A stretch of DNA of 57,140 bases. Source: Nonomuraea antri. Its GTDB lineage: Bacteria; Actinomycetota; Actinomycetes; Streptosporangiales; Streptosporangiaceae. The notes under the pieces were generated by a model. That model saw only the letters and a list, made by a program, of their open reading frames with translations. It had not been told where the DNA came from and did no database searches. This document shows positions 7,502 to 16,189 of this stretch, in pieces. The stretch covers positions 1 through 57,140 of the forward strand of contig NZ_JABCPZ010000045.1 in assembly GCF_013283785.1 (NCBI RefSeq). The letters are read 5' to 3'. Position numbers and translations under genes: made by a program. Position 1 is the first letter of the stretch. Each line of letters starts with the position of its first letter.

Positions 7502-8892
7502 CCCAGATCGCCGCGATACTGCGTGACGAGGCCGGCCGCCTGGGTGCGGGGGCGCGGCTGCCGTCCAGCAGGGAGATCGTGCGGCGGCACGGCGTCAGCC
7601 CGGTGACCGTCTCCAGAGCGCTCGGCCGGCTGGCCGCCGAGGGCCGCGTGATCATCAAGCCGGGCACGGGGGCGTTCGTGGCGCACCTGGTCGCCGCGCC
7701 GCACGACACCGCGGACCTGTCGTGGCAGACCGTGGCGCTGGGCGACCGGGTGGTGGACGAGAGCGGCGTCACCTCGTTGCTCAGCCCGCCGGCCGACGGC
7801 GTCATCCCGCTGACCGGCGGCTACCTGAACCCGGGGCTCCGGCCGGACAAGCAGCTGGCCGCGGCGGCCGCCCGAGCCGTGCGCAGGGCGGACGCCTGGG
7901 CCATGCCGCCGCTGCCCGGGCTGGTGGAGCTGCGCAGGTGGTTCGCCGCGCAGGCGGGTGGCGACGTGACCACGTCCGACACGCTGATCGTCAGCGGCGG
8001 GCAGGCCGCGCTCACCCACGCCTTCCGCGCGGTCGCCGCGCCGGGCACCCCGGTGCTGCTGGAAACGCCCACGTACCCGGGCGCGCTGGCCGCGGCCAAG
8101 GCGGCCGGGCTGCGCGCGCACGCGGTGCCGATGGACCGTGACGGCGTCCGTCCCGACCTGCTGGCCGAGGCGTTCGCGATGACCGGGGCCCGGGTGTTCT
8201 GCTGCCAGCCGACCCTGCACAACCCGACCGGGGCCACGCTCACGCTCGAACGGCGCGCGCAGGTCATCGAGGTGGCCAGGGCGGCGGGCGCGTTCGTGGT
8301 CGAGGACGACTTCGCCCGCTACCTGACCGAGCAGCCGCCGCCGTCGCTGGTGTCCATGGACGGGCACGGGACGGTCGTGCACGTGCAGTCGCTGACCAAG
8401 GTGCTGTCGCCCAGCCTGCGGGTGGCCGCGATCATCGCCCGCGGGCCCGCCGCGCACCGGCTGCGCGCCAGCCAGCTCGTCGAGTCGTTCTTCGTGGCCA
8501 GGCCGCTGCAGGAGACGGCGCTGGAGTTCGTCACCTCGGCGGCCTGGCGGCGGCACCTGACGGCGGTGCACGCCGAGATCGCCACCAGGCGCGACACGCT
8601 CGCCGCCGCGCTGGCCGCGCACCTGCCCGCGGCCGAGCTGCACCTGCTGCCGCGCGGCGGGATGCACCTGTGGGTCAGGCTGCCCGCGGACACCGACGAG
8701 AACGCCCTGGTGGAGGCCGCCCAGCGCAACGGCGCCCTGGTGAGCCCGGGGCGGATCTTCTACCCGTCGGAGCCGCCGGGGCCGCGGCTGCGGGTCACCC
8801 ACATGGCGGCGGCGAACCTGGCCGAGCTGGTGGAGGGGGTACGGCGGCTGGGGCAGGCGTTCACGGACCTGCCCGCGCCCGCCACCGGTTGA
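7480..8892 (+). CDS. MocR/PdxR-type regulator (GntR HTH fused to a fold-type I aminotransferase domain)
   Basis: 470 residues. The N-terminal GntR winged helix (about 1-70: AQIAAILRDEAGRLGAGARLPSSRE ... VTVSRALGRLAAEGRV) is followed by an aminotransferase-like domain (about 105-465). PLP-site elements are visible: HNPTG, EDDFARY, and QSLTKVLSPSLRVA with the Schiff-base lysine in SLTK. Such proteins sense PLP or an amino-compound adduct and control transport or metabolism genes. The ATG at 7480 starts after divergent palindromic operators. It probably controls the EamA exporter. The aminotransferase domain usually serves sensing rather than catalysis. Confidence 0.88.
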   Translation: MNNDSSIAQIAAILRDEAGRLGAGARLPSSREIVRRHGVSPVTVSRALGRLAAEGRVIIKPGTGAFVAHLVAAPHDTADLSWQTVALGDRVVDESGVTSLLSPPADGVIPLTGGYLNPGLRPDKQLAAAAARAVRRADAWAMPPLPGLVELRRWFAAQAGGDVTTSDTLIVSGGQAALTHAFRAVAAPGTPVLLETPTYPGALAAAKAAGLRAHAVPMDRDGVRPDLLAEAFAMTGARVFCCQPTLHNPTGATLTLERRAQVIEVARAAGAFVVEDDFARYLTEQPPPSLVSMDGHGTVVHVQSLTKVLSPSLRVAAIIARGPAAHRLRASQLVESFFVARPLQETALEFVTSAAWRRHLTAVHAEIATRRDTLAAALAAHLPAAELHLLPRGGMHLWVRLPADTDENALVEAAQRNGALVSPGRIFYPSEPPGPRLRVTHMAAANLAELVEGVRRLGQAFTDLPAPATG

Positions 8893-8988
8893 GCGCATCG
8901 GGCAGGCACATCGGCAGGCGTGTCGGATCCCGCGACCGGGCGGGAACATCGGGACGACCGGGGGCGGAGCAGGGCATGATCGGCCAAG

Positions 8989-8994
8989 TAGAGT
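8989..8994 (+). promoter_or_regulatory. Candidate -10 box of a leaderless promoter for the CGNR gene
   Basis: TAGAGT ends 7 nt before the ATG at 9002, and no Shine-Dalgarno sequence lies between them. This matches the spacing expected for a leaderless actinobacterial transcript. No convincing -35 was found. Confidence 0.4.
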
Positions 8995-9001
8995 AGGCGA
9001 T

Positions 9002-9547
9002 ATGCCGTTCTCCGCCGAGCTCGTGCGGGACTTCGTGAACACCTACGACGTCGAAGCCGACGCGGACGAGCTGGCCTCCCCCGCCGAACTGGCGATCTGG
9101 TTGCGCGAGCGCGGCCTGATCGGGCCGCGCGACCGGGCCGCCGACGAGGACCTGCAGACCGCGCTCGCGCTGCGCGAGGGCCTGCGGGCGGCGCTCAGAC
9201 GCGAGGCCGCGGAACTGCCGGCCCTGCCCCTGCACGTCCGCGTCAACCCGACCAACGCCCCGGACGAGGGTGGGGCCCCGGGCCACGGCCCCGAGCTGGT
9301 GCCGGCCGAGAACGGGGTGCCGGGCGGGCTGGCCAGGATCCTGGTCGCCGCGGTCGAGACACCGTGGGACCGGCTGAAGGTGTGCGCGGAGGCGACCTGC
9401 CAGTGGGCATTCATCGACACGTCCAAAAACCGTTCCCGTTCGTGGTGTTCGATGCGGGTATGCGGAAACCGCACCAAGACACGCGCGTACCGGGCGAGGA
9501 AGCGGGGTTCGCGTCGTCTCCAAGGGTCAAACACCGATACGGTGTAA
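9002..9547 (+). CDS. CGNR zinc-finger (ABATE domain) putative transcription regulator
   Basis: 181 residues. The N-terminal ABATE-type helical domain begins LVRDFVNTYDVEADADEL. The C-terminal zinc finger has CAEATCQWAFID, a basic NRSRSWCSM segment and the diagnostic VCGNR, with four Cys ligands (two in CxxxxC and two in WCSMRVC), followed by a basic tail. Family members are presumed stress-responsive DNA-binding proteins in actinobacteria. The gene stands 109 bp after the MocR-like gene and 44 bp before a GNAT gene. The upstream -10-like box suggests a leaderless mRNA. Confidence 0.88.
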   Translation: MPFSAELVRDFVNTYDVEADADELASPAELAIWLRERGLIGPRDRAADEDLQTALALREGLRAALRREAAELPALPLHVRVNPTNAPDEGGAPGHGPELVPAENGVPGGLARILVAAVETPWDRLKVCAEATCQWAFIDTSKNRSRSWCSMRVCGNRTKTRAYRARKRGSRRLQGSNTDTV

Positions 9548-9591
9548 CTCGTGCCTTGTGGCATGGACGGCAGGCGAAGGAGCGGGCCGAG

Positions 9592-10200
9592 ATGGCAGAC
9601 GTAGGCGTCCGGGCGGCCCGGCGCGAGGATGTTCTCCAGGTTGCGAACACGCAGATCCGCGCCTGGCGTTACGGCTATCGGGATTTCCTGCCCGAGGGCC
9701 CACTTGAGCAGATGACCGGCCCGGCGGCGGAGAAGATGTGGCTGCGCCAGTGGGACGAGGCGATCGTCGCCCCGCCCACCCCCCGTCATCGCGTGCTGGT
9801 CGCCGTGGAGACCATTCTCGACACCGAGGGCTTCCCGGCGCTGGGCGCGGGCGGCAGCGCCGCGCTGACCACCCCGCGCGGCGGGGAGCGCGTGGTCGGG
9901 CTGGCCTCGCACGCCCCCGCGGAGGACCCCGACCTCGACCCCAGCGTGGTGGCGGAGATGCTGACGCTGCTGGTCGACCCCGACTTCGTCCGCCGCGGGC
10001 ACGGCAGCAGGCTGCTCAACGCCACCGTCGACCATCTGCGCGAAGACGGCTTCCGCCAGATCGTGACGTGGGTGTTCGCCGACAACTACGCTGTGCTCGG
10101 CTTCCTGGAGTCCGCCGGATGGGGTGAAGACATGGCCGAGCGCGTGCTCGACATGGGCCGCCCGATCCGCATGGTCAGGCTCACCACGGACATCAGCTAG
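9592..10200 (+). CDS. GNAT family N-acetyltransferase
   Basis: 202 residues with the GNAT acetyl-CoA motif A: LTLLVDPDFVRRGHGSRLLNA (a V-x-x-x-x-R-x-G-x-G/A pattern), then a DNYAVLGFLESAGW motif B region typical of the C-terminal strand/helix. The start is ATG 9592 with AAGGAG about 9 nt upstream. The substrate cannot be predicted. The spacing to menA (13 bp) suggests a two-gene transcript, though the functions show no obvious link. Confidence 0.8.
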   Translation: MADVGVRAARREDVLQVANTQIRAWRYGYRDFLPEGPLEQMTGPAAEKMWLRQWDEAIVAPPTPRHRVLVAVETILDTEGFPALGAGGSAALTTPRGGERVVGLASHAPAEDPDLDPSVVAEMLTLLVDPDFVRRGHGSRLLNATVDHLREDGFRQIVTWVFADNYAVLGFLESAGWGEDMAERVLDMGRPIRMVRLTTDIS

Positions 10201-10213
10201 AGGTTTCGACGAC

Positions 10214-11089
10214 ATGGCAACCCCCGGCCAGTGGATCGCCGGCGCACGCCCCCGGACCCTGCCCAACGCGCTCGTCCCCGTCATGGTGGGCACCGGCGTG
10301 GCGATCGGCGAAGGCGGATTCGTGTGGTGGCGGGCCGTGCTGGCCCTGCTCGTGGCGCTGTCGCTGCAGATCGGCGTCAACTACGCCAACGACTACAGCG
10401 ACGGCATCAGGGGCACCGACGACGAGCGGGTCGGCCCGATGCGCCTGGTCGGCTCGCGCGTGGCGACGCCGCCGCAGGTGCTGGCCGCCGCGCTGGGTTG
10501 TTTCGCGCTGGCGGCGGTGCTCGGGCTGATCCTGGTGGTGGTCACGCAGGCGTGGTGGGTGCTGCTGGTCGGCGCCGCGGCCATCGCCGCCGCGTGGTTC
10601 TACACCGGCGGCAAGACGCCGTACGGCTACCGGGCGCTGGGCGAGTTGTCGGTGTTCGTGTTCTTCGGCGTGGTGCCGGTGGTCGGCACCGCGTTCGTGC
10701 AGACCGAGCAGTTGTCGTGGGCGGCGTTGATCGCCTCGATCCCGGTCGGGCTGCTGTCGTGCTCGATGCTCGTCGTGAACAACCTGCGTGACGTGCCGAC
10801 CGACACCGAGGCGGGCAAGCGCACGCTGGCCGTGGTGCTGGGCGCGGCCCGCACCCGCACGCTGTACGCGGCGTGCCTGATCGTGCCGTTCGCGGTGGCC
10901 CTGGCGATGATCCCGCTGGCGCCGGCGGCGGCGCTGGCGGTGCTGGCCGCGCCGCTGGCGATGGGCCCGGTGAAGATCGTCCGGGGTGGGGCGGTCGGCC
11001 CGGCGCTGATCGCCGCGCTCCAGCAGACCGGCAAGCTGCAACTGGCGTACGGCCTGTTGTTGTCGGCCGGTTTGGCGATCACCTTGTAG
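10214..11089 (+). CDS. menA: 1,4-dihydroxy-2-naphthoate polyprenyltransferase (menaquinone synthesis)
   Basis: 291-residue membrane protein of the UbiA prenyltransferase superfamily with about eight to nine hydrophobic helices. The two Asp-rich prenyl-diphosphate sites are visible: NDYSDGIRGTD (about 60-70) and NNLRDVPTDTEAGKRT (about 190-205). An N-terminal WIAGARPRTLPNALVPV motif is diagnostic for MenA. It prenylates DHNA to demethylmenaquinone in the cytoplasmic membrane. The ATG at 10214 was chosen over an upstream in-frame codon inside the GNAT gene. Other men genes are not in this window. Confidence 0.93.
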   Translation: MATPGQWIAGARPRTLPNALVPVMVGTGVAIGEGGFVWWRAVLALLVALSLQIGVNYANDYSDGIRGTDDERVGPMRLVGSRVATPPQVLAAALGCFALAAVLGLILVVVTQAWWVLLVGAAAIAAAWFYTGGKTPYGYRALGELSVFVFFGVVPVVGTAFVQTEQLSWAALIASIPVGLLSCSMLVVNNLRDVPTDTEAGKRTLAVVLGAARTRTLYAACLIVPFAVALAMIPLAPAAALAVLAAPLAMGPVKIVRGGAVGPALIAALQQTGKLQLAYGLLLSAGLAITL

Positions 11090-11196
11090 TGGGATACAAA
11101 CCACCGCGTCACGCTCGTACATCTGGATAAATCACCAGGTCAGGCCCCTTTGGTTCACTGAATGCGGATATTTCGGTGAACCCCCCAGGAGGAGCC

Positions 11197-12558
11197 ATGG
11201 AACAACGCGGAATCGAGCTGGTCTCCGCCGAGGAGAGGTACGGCCGGCCGCGTGACCTGCTCTTCCTCTGGACGGGCACGACGATGGGCATCTTCACCCT
11301 CGTCTACGGCATCACGATCGTCTCCTTCTTCCACCTCACCTTCACCCAGGCCGTCCTCGCCATCATCGTCGGCAACCTGCTGGCCTTCCCGCTGGTCGGC
11401 CTGACCAGCCTGCAGGGCCCGGCCACCGGCACCTCCACGATGGCCGTCTCCAGGGCCGCCTACGGCCCCAAGGGCGCCCGGGTGCTGAGCTTCTTCGGCT
11501 GGCTGAACATGGTCGGCTTCGAGGCCGGCGGCATGGTGCTCATCACGCTGGCCGCGCTGTCGCTGCTGGAGCAGGCCGGCGTGACCTCGCAGGGCCTGGG
11601 GCTGAAGATCGCGGTCATCGTGATCGCCGCCCTGATCCAGCTCGTGCTGCCGCTGATCGGCCACGCGGCCGTGATGAAGGCGCAGAAGTACTTCACCTGG
11701 GTCTTCGTCGTGCTCTTCGGAGTGATGGCCGTCCTGATCGCGCCGAAGGTGCAGCTCTCGGCCGGCGAACCGGCCGACTTCTCGGCGTTCACCTGGGCCG
11801 TGGCCCTGGTCATGGCCGGCGGCGGGCTGTCCTGGGGGCCGCTGGGCGGTGACTACTCCCGCTACCTGCCGAAGAACTCGTCGAAGAAGGCCGTGTTCGG
11901 CTACGCGGCGCTGGGCGGGTTCGTCCCCTACATCCTGCTGATGACCCTCGGCGCGGCCGTGGCCACCGCGCTCACGGCCGACACCTCCGACCCGATCTCG
12001 GGGCTCCCCGGCGTCCTGCCCGGCTGGTTCGTGGTGCCGTACCTGCTGCTGGCGATGGTCTCGCTGTTCGCGGTCAACACCACCGACCTGTACTCCTCCG
12101 GCCTGAACCTGCAGGCGGCCGGCATCAAGGTGAAGCGCTGGGTGGCCGTCGTGGCCGACCTCATCCTCTGCACGATCATCACGTTCGTCGCGGTGACCTC
12201 GAACGACTTCAACACCCTGCTCAACAACTTCCTCGCGCTGCTGGTGATCTGGCTGGCGCCGTGGGCGGGCGTGTACATCACGGACTGGGTGCGCAGGAAG
12301 GGCCGCTACGACGCGCGGGCGCTGTTCGACACCGAGGGCCCCGGTCAGGTGCGGTGGCCGGCGCTCATCGCCCAGGGGCTCGGCATGGTCGCCGCCGCCC
12401 TCTGGGTCAACTCCGCCGCCTACGTCGGCCCGATCTCCGAGGCGACCGGCGGCAGCGACTTCAGCATCTTCGCGGGCTTCCTCGTGGCGGGGATCGCGTA
12501 CGCGGTTCTCGACCGGCGGCCCGCCGTACAGACTGTGGCTATCGAGGGGGCTTCCTGA
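11197..12558 (+). CDS. NCS1 family cytosine/purine permease (CodB-like)
   Basis: 453 residues with about twelve membrane segments. NCS1 hallmarks include GRPRDLLFLWTG at the N terminus, the TSLQGPATGTSTMAVSRAAYG region after helix 2, and LSWGPLGGDYSRYLP in the middle. These carriers import cytosine, adenine or related bases with sodium or protons. The ATG at 11197 follows AGGAGG; an upstream in-frame GTG would place the ribosome-binding sequence inside the gene. The stop overlaps the start of the adenine deaminase gene by one base (TGATG), so it probably supplies adenine or another purine to the two deaminases. Confidence 0.9.
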   Translation: MEQRGIELVSAEERYGRPRDLLFLWTGTTMGIFTLVYGITIVSFFHLTFTQAVLAIIVGNLLAFPLVGLTSLQGPATGTSTMAVSRAAYGPKGARVLSFFGWLNMVGFEAGGMVLITLAALSLLEQAGVTSQGLGLKIAVIVIAALIQLVLPLIGHAAVMKAQKYFTWVFVVLFGVMAVLIAPKVQLSAGEPADFSAFTWAVALVMAGGGLSWGPLGGDYSRYLPKNSSKKAVFGYAALGGFVPYILLMTLGAAVATALTADTSDPISGLPGVLPGWFVVPYLLLAMVSLFAVNTTDLYSSGLNLQAAGIKVKRWVAVVADLILCTIITFVAVTSNDFNTLLNNFLALLVIWLAPWAGVYITDWVRRKGRYDARALFDTEGPGQVRWPALIAQGLGMVAAALWVNSAAYVGPISEATGGSDFSIFAGFLVAGIAYAVLDRRPAVQTVAIEGAS

Positions 12559-14294
12559 TGGATCGTGACCTGCTGGACGTGGCGTACGGGCGCAAGCCCG
12601 CCGAGAAGATCATCGCGAACGGGACACTCGTCAACGTCCTGACCGGCGAGGTCTACCCGGCCGAGATCGGGATCGTGGGCGACCGCATCGCGGCCGTCGA
12701 GCCGAGCCTGCCGCGCGGCCCCGAGACCGAGGTCATCGACGCCCGCGGCGGTTACCTGGTGCCCGGCCTGATCGACGGTCACCTGCACATCGAGTGCAGC
12801 AAGCTCTCGGTGACCAGCTTCGCCGACCTGGTGGTGCCGTTCGGCACGACGAGCGTGGTGTCCGGCCTGGACCAGATCCTGGTGGCCGAGGGCCTGGAAG
12901 GCGTGCGCAAGTCGCTGGACGAGTCCAAGCGCACCGGCATGCGCATCTGGTGGGGCGCGCCGGCCAAGGCGCCGTACACGGTGCCCGAGTCGACCGTCGG
13001 GCACCCGTTCGGCCCGGACGAGCACCGCGTCGCCCAGCGGTGGCCCGAGTGCGTGGGCATCTGGGAGACCGTGCAGGAGATGGTCGAGCACGGCGACCCG
13101 GCCGTGCTCGACGCGCTCGATCAGGCCAGGGCGAACCGGCTGCCGGTGTTCGGCTGCGCGCCGCTGTCGGACCCGCGCCGCATCAGCGGCCTGGCCGCGG
13201 CGGGGATCAGGCTCGACCACGAGTCGTACTCGCACGAGGAGATGCTGGAGAAGCTGCGCCGCGGCATCTACGGCATCGTCCGCGAGTCCAGCGTGGCGCA
13301 CTTCCTGCAGGAGAACATCCAGGTCGTGGCCAAGGTGGGGGCGCGCAGGATCGCGTTCTGCACCGACGACGTGCACGCCGCCGACGTCCTGGCCGGCGGG
13401 CACATGGACAAGCTGGTGCGGATGGCGGTCAAGGCGGGCGTCGACCCGGTCACCGCGATCCAGATGGCCACGGTGAACTGCGCGGAGATGTACCGGATCG
13501 ACCACCTGGTGGGCAGCCTCGCCCCCGGCCGGTTCGCCGACGTGCTGATCGTGGACTCCCTGGACGACTTCCAGGTCCGCGAGGTCGTCGCCGCGGGCGC
13601 GCTGACCGCCCGCGACGGCGCGATGATCACGCCGACCCCGGCTCCGGAGCGCGGCGCGGTGCGGCCGTTCCCGATCGACCCGGTCACCGCCGACGACCTG
13701 GTGCTGCGCGCCTCGGGCGACCAGGCCACGGTGCTCACGCTCGGCTTCACCGAGCAGGTCTTCGTGCGCAGGCGCCGCGACGTCACCCTGCCGGTGGTGG
13801 ACGGGATCGTCGAGCCGTCCGTCGAGCAGGACGCGCTGCTCGTCACCGTCGTCGAGCGGTACGGCAAGACCGGCAACAAGCCGGTCGCCATGGTCAGCGG
13901 CATGGGCCTGCGGGCCGGCGCGATCGCCACCAGCGCGGCCCCCGACGACAACAACATCATCTGCGTCGGCGCCTCGCGCGCCGACATGGCCGTGGCGATC
14001 AACGCGGTCGCCGCGGCGGGCGGCGGCCAGGCCGTGGTGGTGGACGGCGAGGTGCGCGAGCTGCTGCCGCTGCCGGTCGGCGGCATCGTCTCCGACCTGC
14101 CGGCCGCCGAGATGGCGGTGCTGGAGGAGCGGCTCGACGACCTGGCCCGCGAGCTGGGCTGCGCGCTGCCCGCGCCGCTCATGTACCTGTTCTTCCTGTC
14201 GATCACCGCGATCCCCGACTACGCCGTCACCGACCTGGGTCTGGTGGACTGCGTGCGGCTCGAGGTCGTCGACCCCATCGTCTCGGAGGTTTGA
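12558..14294 (+). CDS. ade: Adenine deaminase, amidohydrolase superfamily (Ade type)
   Basis: 578 residues, the usual Ade length. The amidohydrolase metal motif GLIDGHLHIE (about 73-82) and LDHESYSHEE are present, then CTDDVHAADV carrying the late Asp ligand, and the Ade-specific C-terminal half with SGMGLRAGAIATS. Ade converts adenine to hypoxanthine and ammonia in the cytosol for purine salvage. It is coupled to the permease by a 1-nt TGATG overlap, and its last bases carry the GGAGG of the next gene. Two non-homologous adenine-type deaminases in one operon are unusual. Confidence 0.92.
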   Translation: MDRDLLDVAYGRKPAEKIIANGTLVNVLTGEVYPAEIGIVGDRIAAVEPSLPRGPETEVIDARGGYLVPGLIDGHLHIECSKLSVTSFADLVVPFGTTSVVSGLDQILVAEGLEGVRKSLDESKRTGMRIWWGAPAKAPYTVPESTVGHPFGPDEHRVAQRWPECVGIWETVQEMVEHGDPAVLDALDQARANRLPVFGCAPLSDPRRISGLAAAGIRLDHESYSHEEMLEKLRRGIYGIVRESSVAHFLQENIQVVAKVGARRIAFCTDDVHAADVLAGGHMDKLVRMAVKAGVDPVTAIQMATVNCAEMYRIDHLVGSLAPGRFADVLIVDSLDDFQVREVVAAGALTARDGAMITPTPAPERGAVRPFPIDPVTADDLVLRASGDQATVLTLGFTEQVFVRRRRDVTLPVVDGIVEPSVEQDALLVTVVERYGKTGNKPVAMVSGMGLRAGAIATSAAPDDNNIICVGASRADMAVAINAVAAAGGGQAVVVDGEVRELLPLPVGGIVSDLPAAEMAVLEERLDDLARELGCALPAPLMYLFFLSITAIPDYAVTDLGLVDCVRLEVVDPIVSEV

Positions 14295-14296
14295 TC

Positions 14297-15295
14297 GTGA
14301 AGGACTTCATCGCCGGTCTGCCCAAGTGCGAGCTGCACCTGCACATCGAGGGCACGCTGGAGCCCGAGCTCAAGTTCGAGCTGGGCCGGCGCAACGGCAT
14401 CGACCTGCCGTACGCGACGGTCGAGGAGATGCGGGCCGCCTACGACTTCGACGACCTGCCGTCGTTCCTCAAGGTGTACTACGAGGGCATGCAGGTGCTG
14501 CGCACCGAGCCCGACTTCTACGACCTGGCCATGGCGTACCTGCGCAAGGCCGCGTCGCAGAACGTGCGTTACGCGGAGATCTTCTTCGACCCGCAGGCGC
14601 ACACCTCGCGCGGGGTGCCGTTCGACGTGGTGATCCGCGGGCTGCGCCGGGCGCTGCTCGACGCGCAGGCCCAGCTCGGCGTGCGGGCCCAGCTCATCAT
14701 GTGCTTCCTGCGCGACTTCCAGGCCGAGTACGCGATGGCGACGCTGCTGGAGTCGCTGCCGTACAAGGAGTGGATCGTCGGCGTCGGCCTGGACTCCGAC
14801 GAGAAGGGCAACCCGCCGGCCAAGTTCGCCGCGGTCTACGAGCGCGCCAGGCAGGAGGGCTACCTGCTGACCATGCACTGCGACGTGGACCAGGAGAACT
14901 CGATCGAGCACATCCGCCAGGCCGTCGAGGACATCGGCGTCGACCGGATCGACCACGGCGTCAACATCCTGGAGGACCCGCGGCTGGTCGAGCTGGTGCT
15001 GGCCAAGGGCTTGGGCCTGACCTGCTGCCCGATCTCCAACGGCTACGTCACCGACTCGATGAAGGCCGAGGGCATCCGCAAGCTCATGGACCTGGGCGTA
15101 CGGGTGACGATCAACTCCGACGACCCGGCGTACTTCCCCGGGTATGTGCAGGAGAACGTGGCGGCCATCCAGGACGCGCTGCAGCTCACCGAGCAGGAGC
15201 TGGCCCAGCTCCAGCGCAACGCCTTCGAGATCACCTGGCTGCCGCGGCACCTCAAGGACGCCTATCTCGCCGAGATCGACGCCTACCTCTCCTGA
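14297..15295 (+). CDS. Ada superfamily deaminase, probably adenine-specific (Aah1-like)
   Basis: 332 residues. Zinc site pieces: CELHLHIEGTLEPE (HxH, about 11-24), TMHCDVD (His), RIDHGVNI and INSDDPAYFPGYVQEN. In true adenosine deaminases the last motif usually reads TDDP followed by a different loop. The SDDPAYFxGY form is typical of the fungal Aah1 / Pseudomonas subgroup that deaminates adenine. Database tools may label it adenosine deaminase. The GTG start has GGAGG 7 nt upstream, inside the end of ade. It is the last gene of the purine operon; 77 bp follow before the GAF-ANTAR gene. Confidence 0.82.
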   Translation: MKDFIAGLPKCELHLHIEGTLEPELKFELGRRNGIDLPYATVEEMRAAYDFDDLPSFLKVYYEGMQVLRTEPDFYDLAMAYLRKAASQNVRYAEIFFDPQAHTSRGVPFDVVIRGLRRALLDAQAQLGVRAQLIMCFLRDFQAEYAMATLLESLPYKEWIVGVGLDSDEKGNPPAKFAAVYERARQEGYLLTMHCDVDQENSIEHIRQAVEDIGVDRIDHGVNILEDPRLVELVLAKGLGLTCCPISNGYVTDSMKAEGIRKLMDLGVRVTINSDDPAYFPGYVQENVAAIQDALQLTEQELAQLQRNAFEITWLPRHLKDAYLAEIDAYLS

Positions 15296-15371
15296 GACAC
15301 CTCCCTCTCCTGAGAGGCATACCTCCTGACTCCCGGGTAGTCGTCCCCTGACGTCGGAGACGGGGACCCGG

Positions 15372-16100
15372 ATGGACGCGCGGACGCTGGCGGCGGCCTG
15401 GAACGACCTGGCCGCCACCTTCCTGACCACTGACGATCTGGAGCAGGCGCTCGGCCGCATCACCGACCTCACGGCCGCGACCATCCCCGGCCGTCCGGCG
15501 CTGAGCCTGACGCTGATGTGGAACGGCCGGCCGCGCACGATCGCCTCCTCCGACAACCGGGCCCACCCGATGGACGAGATCCAGTACGACGGCGGCGAGG
15601 GCCCCTGCCTGGAGGCCATGGACACCGGACGTGCCGTGCTGGCCACCGACCTGGCCTGCGACGACCGGTGGCCGGACTTCTCCGCCCGGGTGGCCGGTCG
15701 AGGCGTGCGCAGCGTCTACTCCGAGCCGCTCGGCAACGGGCGCGGCGCGCTCAACCTCTACGGCGACGCGCCCGGCGGCTTCCCGCAGCAGGTCCGCGCC
15801 GTCGCGCAGCTCTCCGCCGAGCACGTCGGCATCCTGCTGGAGGCCGCGCTGCGCGCCACCAAACAGGCCGAGCTCACCGAGCAGTTACGCCAGGCGCTCG
15901 ACACGCGGGCCGTCATCGACCAGGCCGTCGGCATCCTGATGGCCCAGCAGCGGTGCGACGCCGGGCACGCGCTCTCGCTGCTGCGCGTCGCCTCGCAGCA
16001 CCGCAACCGCAAGCTCCACCTGGTCGCCGGTGACATCGTGGCCGCCGTCAGCGGGGGGCCGCCGCAGCCGCCCGGCTTCGACTATCCGGATATTTCCTGA
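15372..16100 (+). CDS. GAF-ANTAR RNA-binding antiterminator-type regulator
   Basis: 242 residues. A GAF-like domain (about 10-160: YDGGEGPCLEAMDTGRAVLATDLACDDRWPDF ... SVYSEPL) is joined to a C-terminal ANTAR domain (about 165-230: ALDTRAVIDQAVGILMAQQRC ... ALSLLRVASQHRNRKL). ANTAR domains bind paired RNA hairpins and prevent transcription termination; the GAF part senses a signal. The motif EGPCLEA in the GAF is common in these actinobacterial proteins. A second member follows 89 bp downstream. Target transcripts are unknown. Confidence 0.9.
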   Translation: MDARTLAAAWNDLAATFLTTDDLEQALGRITDLTAATIPGRPALSLTLMWNGRPRTIASSDNRAHPMDEIQYDGGEGPCLEAMDTGRAVLATDLACDDRWPDFSARVAGRGVRSVYSEPLGNGRGALNLYGDAPGGFPQQVRAVAQLSAEHVGILLEAALRATKQAELTEQLRQALDTRAVIDQAVGILMAQQRCDAGHALSLLRVASQHRNRKLHLVAGDIVAAVSGGPPQPPGFDYPDIS

Positions 16101-16189
16101 GACCTGGCATCGAGGCCGGTCCGCGGGGCAGAATCGTCTATCGAGTGGTCCGGAGACGTGGCTCGCCGTCGGCTAGCGCGAGGAGTCCC

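Noticed and set aside
11090..11196. Purine riboswitch before the permease operon
   Set aside because: The 107-bp gap has no recognisable purine-aptamer core or three-way junction; only a promoter and AGGAGG are visible.
12794..14296. Long N-terminal extension of the deaminase gene in the frame starting at 12794
   Set aside because: This part overlaps ade in another frame and is Arg/Gly-rich; the enzyme begins with the GTG at 14297 behind GGAGG.
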